64,000 bases of DNA from Anthopleura xanthogrammica (taxonomy: Eukaryota > Cnidaria > Anthozoa > Actiniaria > Actiniidae), in assembly GCA_964019055.1 (NCBI GenBank), contig OZ025217.1, positions 10,844,755-10,908,754 on the forward strand, in the 5' to 3' direction. The notes beneath the pieces are model-generated. The model was not told the origin of the DNA and ran no database searches. It saw only the letters and a list, made by a program, of their open reading frames with translations. The number at the start of each line of letters is the position of its first letter. Positions within the stretch are counted from its first letter, which is position 1. The position numbers were made by a program, and so were the translations under genes. Shown one piece after another: positions 61,575 through 64,000 of this stretch.

Positions 61575-64000
61575 CATTAGGTTGAAGTTAGAACAGACGG
61601 ATGGACGGATGGACGGATGGACGGATGATTAGAAATAGATACAAATAAACATCAGATTAATTCCTCTTCCAACACCTCCATTTCCGCAAATCTTTATTTA
61701 CGGTAAAAGATAATACTTGAAGCTTTTGATTATTACTTGAAGCATTATATTGAGTCTCCAAAAACAAACAGAATTGACGATGAAACCTCTCCAATTGTGA
61801 TTAAGGATTTTACTTGGCTTTTCATCTTGAGTTTATTAGGTAAAAAAATTATCTTAAAGGGAACAATAATTTTTTTTATCAGTAGTTTATAGTTTCTTTT
61901 CGAGATTGTATTAGTGTTAAAGCGCGCGTCCATGATGCTCGCGTATACTAATTTCTAATGCAAGCCCTGATGGCACGGAGGCCGAAAGATAGGTTTCTTA
62001 TTATTAATCCAGGTCCTAATTATTTGTTTGATGAAGCAATTCATCACAACAAGAGTCTTAGAACGACACACAAACACTTATTTGAAGCAATAAACGTATT
62101 CGAAAACTTGGTAAATTATTTACTGCGTTGTAGTAATTCAAATCACATTTTTTAGATTTCGTTAAAATGATTGATTTTGCAATTACCAGCGCTTGTAGAA
62201 ATTATGCTCATACTCCAAGAGAGATTTCTTAGCTCTTTCAATAGAGGTTTTATTTTCACTTTAACCATGTTTAAGGGCAGGAACAAAGTGGAGGAAATCT
62301 CTATTGTTTTACCTTTAACATGCGCTCTAACATGCCCACAACTTGCGTAGCTCTCAAAATAGCCTTTTATACTAAGACCAAGCACTGAAGCCTTGGGGGG
62401 AAAAATCTTATTGGGGGGCTATCTATGAAATGATTTAACTGAATATCAGAGATCACCATCTAATCATAGACTATTATTAATAGATTATAATCAGTATGTA
62501 TATATATAATATTAGTTTTTATTAGTTTCGGTTTGGTTTAGATTCAGTTTAGGTTTTATACAGAATACTTGCTTTCTAATTTATATGCTATAAGTTATAT
62601 CACGGCTTTCTGGAAGAGCAACTTGTATGTTGAGATCCGTGTTGAACTAAAGATAATTTATTTATTCTTCTTTGGAATAATAACGATTGTATTTTTGGCC
62701 TTAAATTTTGAAATATCCATGCTTAGCTTTTCAGAATTCTTCATGTTATTGAATGACTGTTATTTTATTGGAATTTGCTTTCTGCTGCCGATAAAAAGTT
62801 TTACGCTTTCTCTTAATACACAGAGAAGTGAAGCACGCACGCACACTTACACACTTTATGTAACTTCAATCCTATTATTCAACACCTTACTTCAAATAAA
62901 AGAAAAACAAAAAGAATACAAAAGAACTCAATAACTTGCTTTATGTAAAGTAATAAATGATATGTCCGACGAACACCGCTTACTGAGAAGTTCCTTCCGT
63001 TTTGCTCAGTGCTCTAACTGAAATGCCTAAATAAATCAATTCTCAAAAGTGGAAAGCCATCAGTGCAAACACAGTAAGTTGCATCAATTATGTGCCATAA
63101 ATAAACCACTTTTTTTCGATTGAATTTTGAGTTGATTTGAAATTCTATAAATGGATCGTTTTTTATGGATGATTATGTGGATTGTTTTCACCGATGTCTT
63201 AAAAAACAAAATTTTAATGTCTTAGCAAAGTAAATTTGATTGTGTCATTTTAATTTCGGATAAACCCTCTGTTCAAACTCGTCTGATTTCTTAGGGACAT
63301 CTGTATTTACGATACAAAATTTGCCGTTCAAAATTGTCATGCTGTTGAAGTATACCTTTGTCGACTTTAAACCTAGAAAAAAATTGTACTCAGGATTTTT
63401 GCCAGTTTAAGTTTTAGATGCTCTTCTTGATTTATCAGGATGGATTCAGAAGTATTTTATGATTACTGAAGTTGAATTGATGATAATTTTGGTTAACGAT
63501 AACATTGTCAGAATTTTATTTGTTTGTTCTCATGATTGATGGGTCCTATATTAAACCCTGCGGAACACCACAGATGTAGCCAAAAGTCAATAACGCGCTG
63601 TAGTTTTGCTGAGATCAGAAACATGAATATCGACCCGCTCGAAATCGATTAGAAGAATCTTCTAATTAGTATCCTTGCGAACAAAACAAGATTGAGAGAA
63701 AAGCGACGAATTGTAAGTTTTATACTATTCGTATATATAACTTATTAGTCTGCGAATATTTTTGGGGGGAATTAGTGCATTTTTACAGTACTATTAACGA
63801 ATTCAACTTACAATCAGGATATATTTTAATCAGATATATAAGTTAACAAAATGTGGTTTTGAATTTTATTCAGTAATTTTCGACTTATTTTATCGAGTAG
63901 GAAAAATAAAAATAAAATAGTCATAATTCTGAATGCATTTTTAATGGCAAAAAATTGTGGAACTTATTTCCAATTTTGTCTTAACAATTTTCAACTATCA
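61575..64000. other. No gene seen, AT-rich end of window
   Basis: A short (GGAC/GGAT)n at 61600-61627, then AT-rich DNA. The 121-codon frame at 62569-62934 is hydrophobic but has no recognised motif, splice context or codon bias, so it is not called. Confidence 0.45.

Noticed and set aside
62569..62934. 121-codon hydrophobic plus-strand frame
   Set aside because: Hydrophobicity follows from AT-rich DNA; no motif, no neighbours.

Overview
This is a eukaryotic, AT-rich, intron-rich window, most likely from an anthozoan cnidarian such as a stony coral or sea anemone. The evidence is the domain repertoire (MAM, C-type lectin, F5/8C, PA14, pentraxin, LDLa, CUB, and an LRR receptor of the LGR/GRL101 type), the short exons with GT-AG introns, and the dense microsatellites, minisatellites and foldback (MITE-like) elements. 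The species assignment is inference.

Layout. 1-3.3 kb has no gene, only repeats. 3.45-5.0 kb holds the large coding exon of a VAO-type FAD oxidoreductase (gulonolactone/arabinonolactone oxidase-like) on the minus strand. 10.1-13.4 kb holds a recent tandem duplicate of it, broken by one nonsense codon; the first copy in turn lacks 34 residues that the second retains. 5-10 kb and 11.8-15.6 kb are intronic or intergenic and rich in foldback elements and tandem repeats.

15.7-52.7 kb on the minus strand is, by my reconstruction, one gene of 55 coding exons (10,062 nt, about 3,353 residues). I checked the splice phase exon by exon and every junction keeps frame. Order of modules: signal peptide, MAM1, an unclassified Cys domain, two C-type lectin folds, an F5/8C-like domain, PA14, an unclassified beta-rich region, MAM2, three LDLa, MAM3, MAM4, a LamG-like domain, a fibronectin type II module, a fifth MAM split by a nested pentraxin, CUB, a tiny basic exon (RKRRK), LRRNT plus eight LRRs, an LGR-type seven-transmembrane domain, a Ser/Lys-rich cytoplasmic tail, and a protein-kinase fold that has lost both catalytic aspartates. 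This LGR-like GPCR with a very long glycan/ligand-binding ectodomain and an intracellular pseudokinase is the exciting feature of the window. The 7TM exon has a stop codon inside its own 3' splice donor, so a kinase-less isoform would arise simply by not splicing there.

53-64 kb, upstream of the receptor, has no convincing gene. It holds a dispersed 57-bp minisatellite, a tRNA-like sequence inside a foldback element, a 30-bp minisatellite of about 32 copies, and a retroelement fragment with a poly(A) tail followed by (ATT)n.

Limits: all exon boundaries were read by eye from splice consensus, frame and domain logic, without transcripts or database searches. Coordinates may be off by a base or two. 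Domain names rest on motif recognition.
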